From Desulfobacterales bacterium (GTDB lineage Bacteria > Desulfobacterota > Desulfobacteria > Desulfobacterales > JAFDCJ01), in NCBI GenBank assembly GCA_029932495.1, contig JAOZPY010000122.1, forward strand, positions 1 through 7,313: DNA of 7,313 bases, given 5' to 3'. Position 1 is the stretch's first letter; every line of letters starts with the position of its first letter. The position numbers and the translations under genes are program-made. The notes under the pieces were generated by a model. The model searched no databases, was not told the origin of the DNA, and saw only the letters and a list, made by a program, of their open reading frames with translations. Of this stretch, positions 7,054-7,313 are shown piece by piece.

Positions 7054-7158
7054 TTAATCAAAGGTATGAACCCCAGAGCAAGCTCTGGACTCAAAAGGAA
7101 GTTCGCTTCGCTCGCACCTTTTACCCCGCAGCAGAGCTGCGAAGAATTCTTTGATTAA
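7054..7158. repeat. 105-base element with cloverleaf-forming inverted repeats
   Basis: Perfect 10-base terminal inverted repeats, TTAATCAAAG (7054-7063) and CTTTGATTAA (7149-7158), enclose three hairpins in a row. Hairpin 1 is CCAGAGC/GCTCTGG (7073-7079 with 7082-7088). Hairpin 2 is AAAAGG/CCTTTT (7093-7098 with 7117-7122), with a possible inner GAAG-TTCG-CTTC. Hairpin 3 is CGCAGC/GCTGCG (7127-7132 with 7136-7141). Together they give a four-stem cloverleaf in either strand. It is not a tRNA: there is no T-loop consensus and the arm sizes are wrong. It ends 15 bases before the TetR start, so it sits in that gene's leader. It may be a MITE or REP-like repeat, or a structured RNA. Confidence 0.65.
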
Positions 7159-7162
7159 ACGA

Positions 7163-7168
7163 AGAGGG
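7163..7168 (+). promoter_or_regulatory. Ribosome binding site of the second TetR gene
   Basis: AGAGGG lies five bases before the ATG at 7174 and directly after the cloverleaf element. It fixes the start codon and shows that the element leaves the translation signal free. Confidence 0.5.
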
Positions 7169-7173
7169 CCAGT

Positions 7174-7313
7174 ATGACTACCCAGAAATCATTCCGTGAA
7201 ATTCGCTACGATGAAAGGCGGCGCAAAATTCTGGAAAACGCCGCCAGAATATTTGCCAAAAAGGGTTATGAGAGAGCCTCCCTGGAAGAAATTGCCGCCA
7301 AGCTGAAACTCAC
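7174..7313 (+). CDS. TetR/AcrR family transcriptional regulator (5' part, cut by window end)
   Basis: The first 46 residues are visible. RRRKILENAARIFAKKGYER followed by ASLEEIAAKLKLT is the start of a TetR_N DNA-binding domain up to the turn of the helix-turn-helix. The ligand domain lies beyond the window. It is divergent from the MBL-fold hydrolase gene with 280 bases between the starts, the usual layout of a TetR regulator and its target, so it may control that gene, itself, or genes downstream. It is a distinct protein from the TetR regulator at 2936-3610; the two share only the family pattern. Confidence 0.85.
   Translation, partial: MTTQKSFREIRYDERRRKILENAARIFAKKGYERASLEEIAAKLKL

Noticed and set aside
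7054..7158. Cloverleaf read as a tRNA gene
   Set aside because: The outer stem is 10 pairs and AT-rich, there is no T-loop consensus, no usable anticodon arm and no CCA end.
1..7313. CRISPR array, toxin-antitoxin pair, rRNA or phage genes
   Set aside because: No regularly spaced repeats and no motifs of these systems were seen on either strand.

Overview
The window looks like an accessory, catabolic-type region of a Gram-negative anaerobe, most likely a sulfate-reducing or related Desulfobacterota species. This placement is an inference from the gene types (an acyl-CoA synthetase of the ADP-forming type, an amidohydrolase, TetR regulators, and many insertion-sequence remains) and from moderate GC content. 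Nothing in the window fixes the species.

Layout. Positions 1-358 hold the 3' end of an amidohydrolase whose frame is broken at a C run and probably again at an A run. Next come two intact, closely spaced plus-strand genes: an ADP-forming acyl-CoA synthetase alpha-type subunit (252-1634) and, 15 bases on, a DUF89/ARMT1-like phosphatase (1650-2576). At 2679-2928 is the carcass of a D-2-hydroxyacid dehydrogenase: its first ~30 and last ~54 residues survive, joined out of frame. A complete TetR-type regulator (2936-3610) starts 7 bases after that remnant's stop codon. These plus-strand genes form one apparent transcription unit.

Positions 3611-5486 are an insertion-sequence graveyard. A minus-strand IS66-type transposase keeps its whole reading frame and all three DDE positions but carries four in-frame stops. 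Beside it is a plus-strand C-terminal stub of what looks like an IS110-type transposase. Positions 5487-5927 hold no convincing gene, but contain a large stem-loop structure (5798-5894) that ends in a U tract when read on the minus strand.

Positions 5928-6893 (minus) encode a metallo-beta-lactamase-fold hydrolase with all expected metal ligands and a C-terminal extension. It diverges from a second TetR-type regulator that starts at 7174 and runs off the end. The 280-base divergent intergenic region carries plausible overlapping promoters and, close to the TetR start, a 105-base element whose inverted repeats fold into a tRNA-like cloverleaf (7054-7158).

How the parts work together: the left half probably served activation or breakdown of an organic acid via a CoA thioester, under a local TetR regulator, and has been eroded by deletion and IS activity. 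The right half is a hydrolase with a divergent TetR regulator that may control it. The most unusual signals are the two structured non-coding elements flanking the hydrolase gene. No complete new defence or mobile system is visible.
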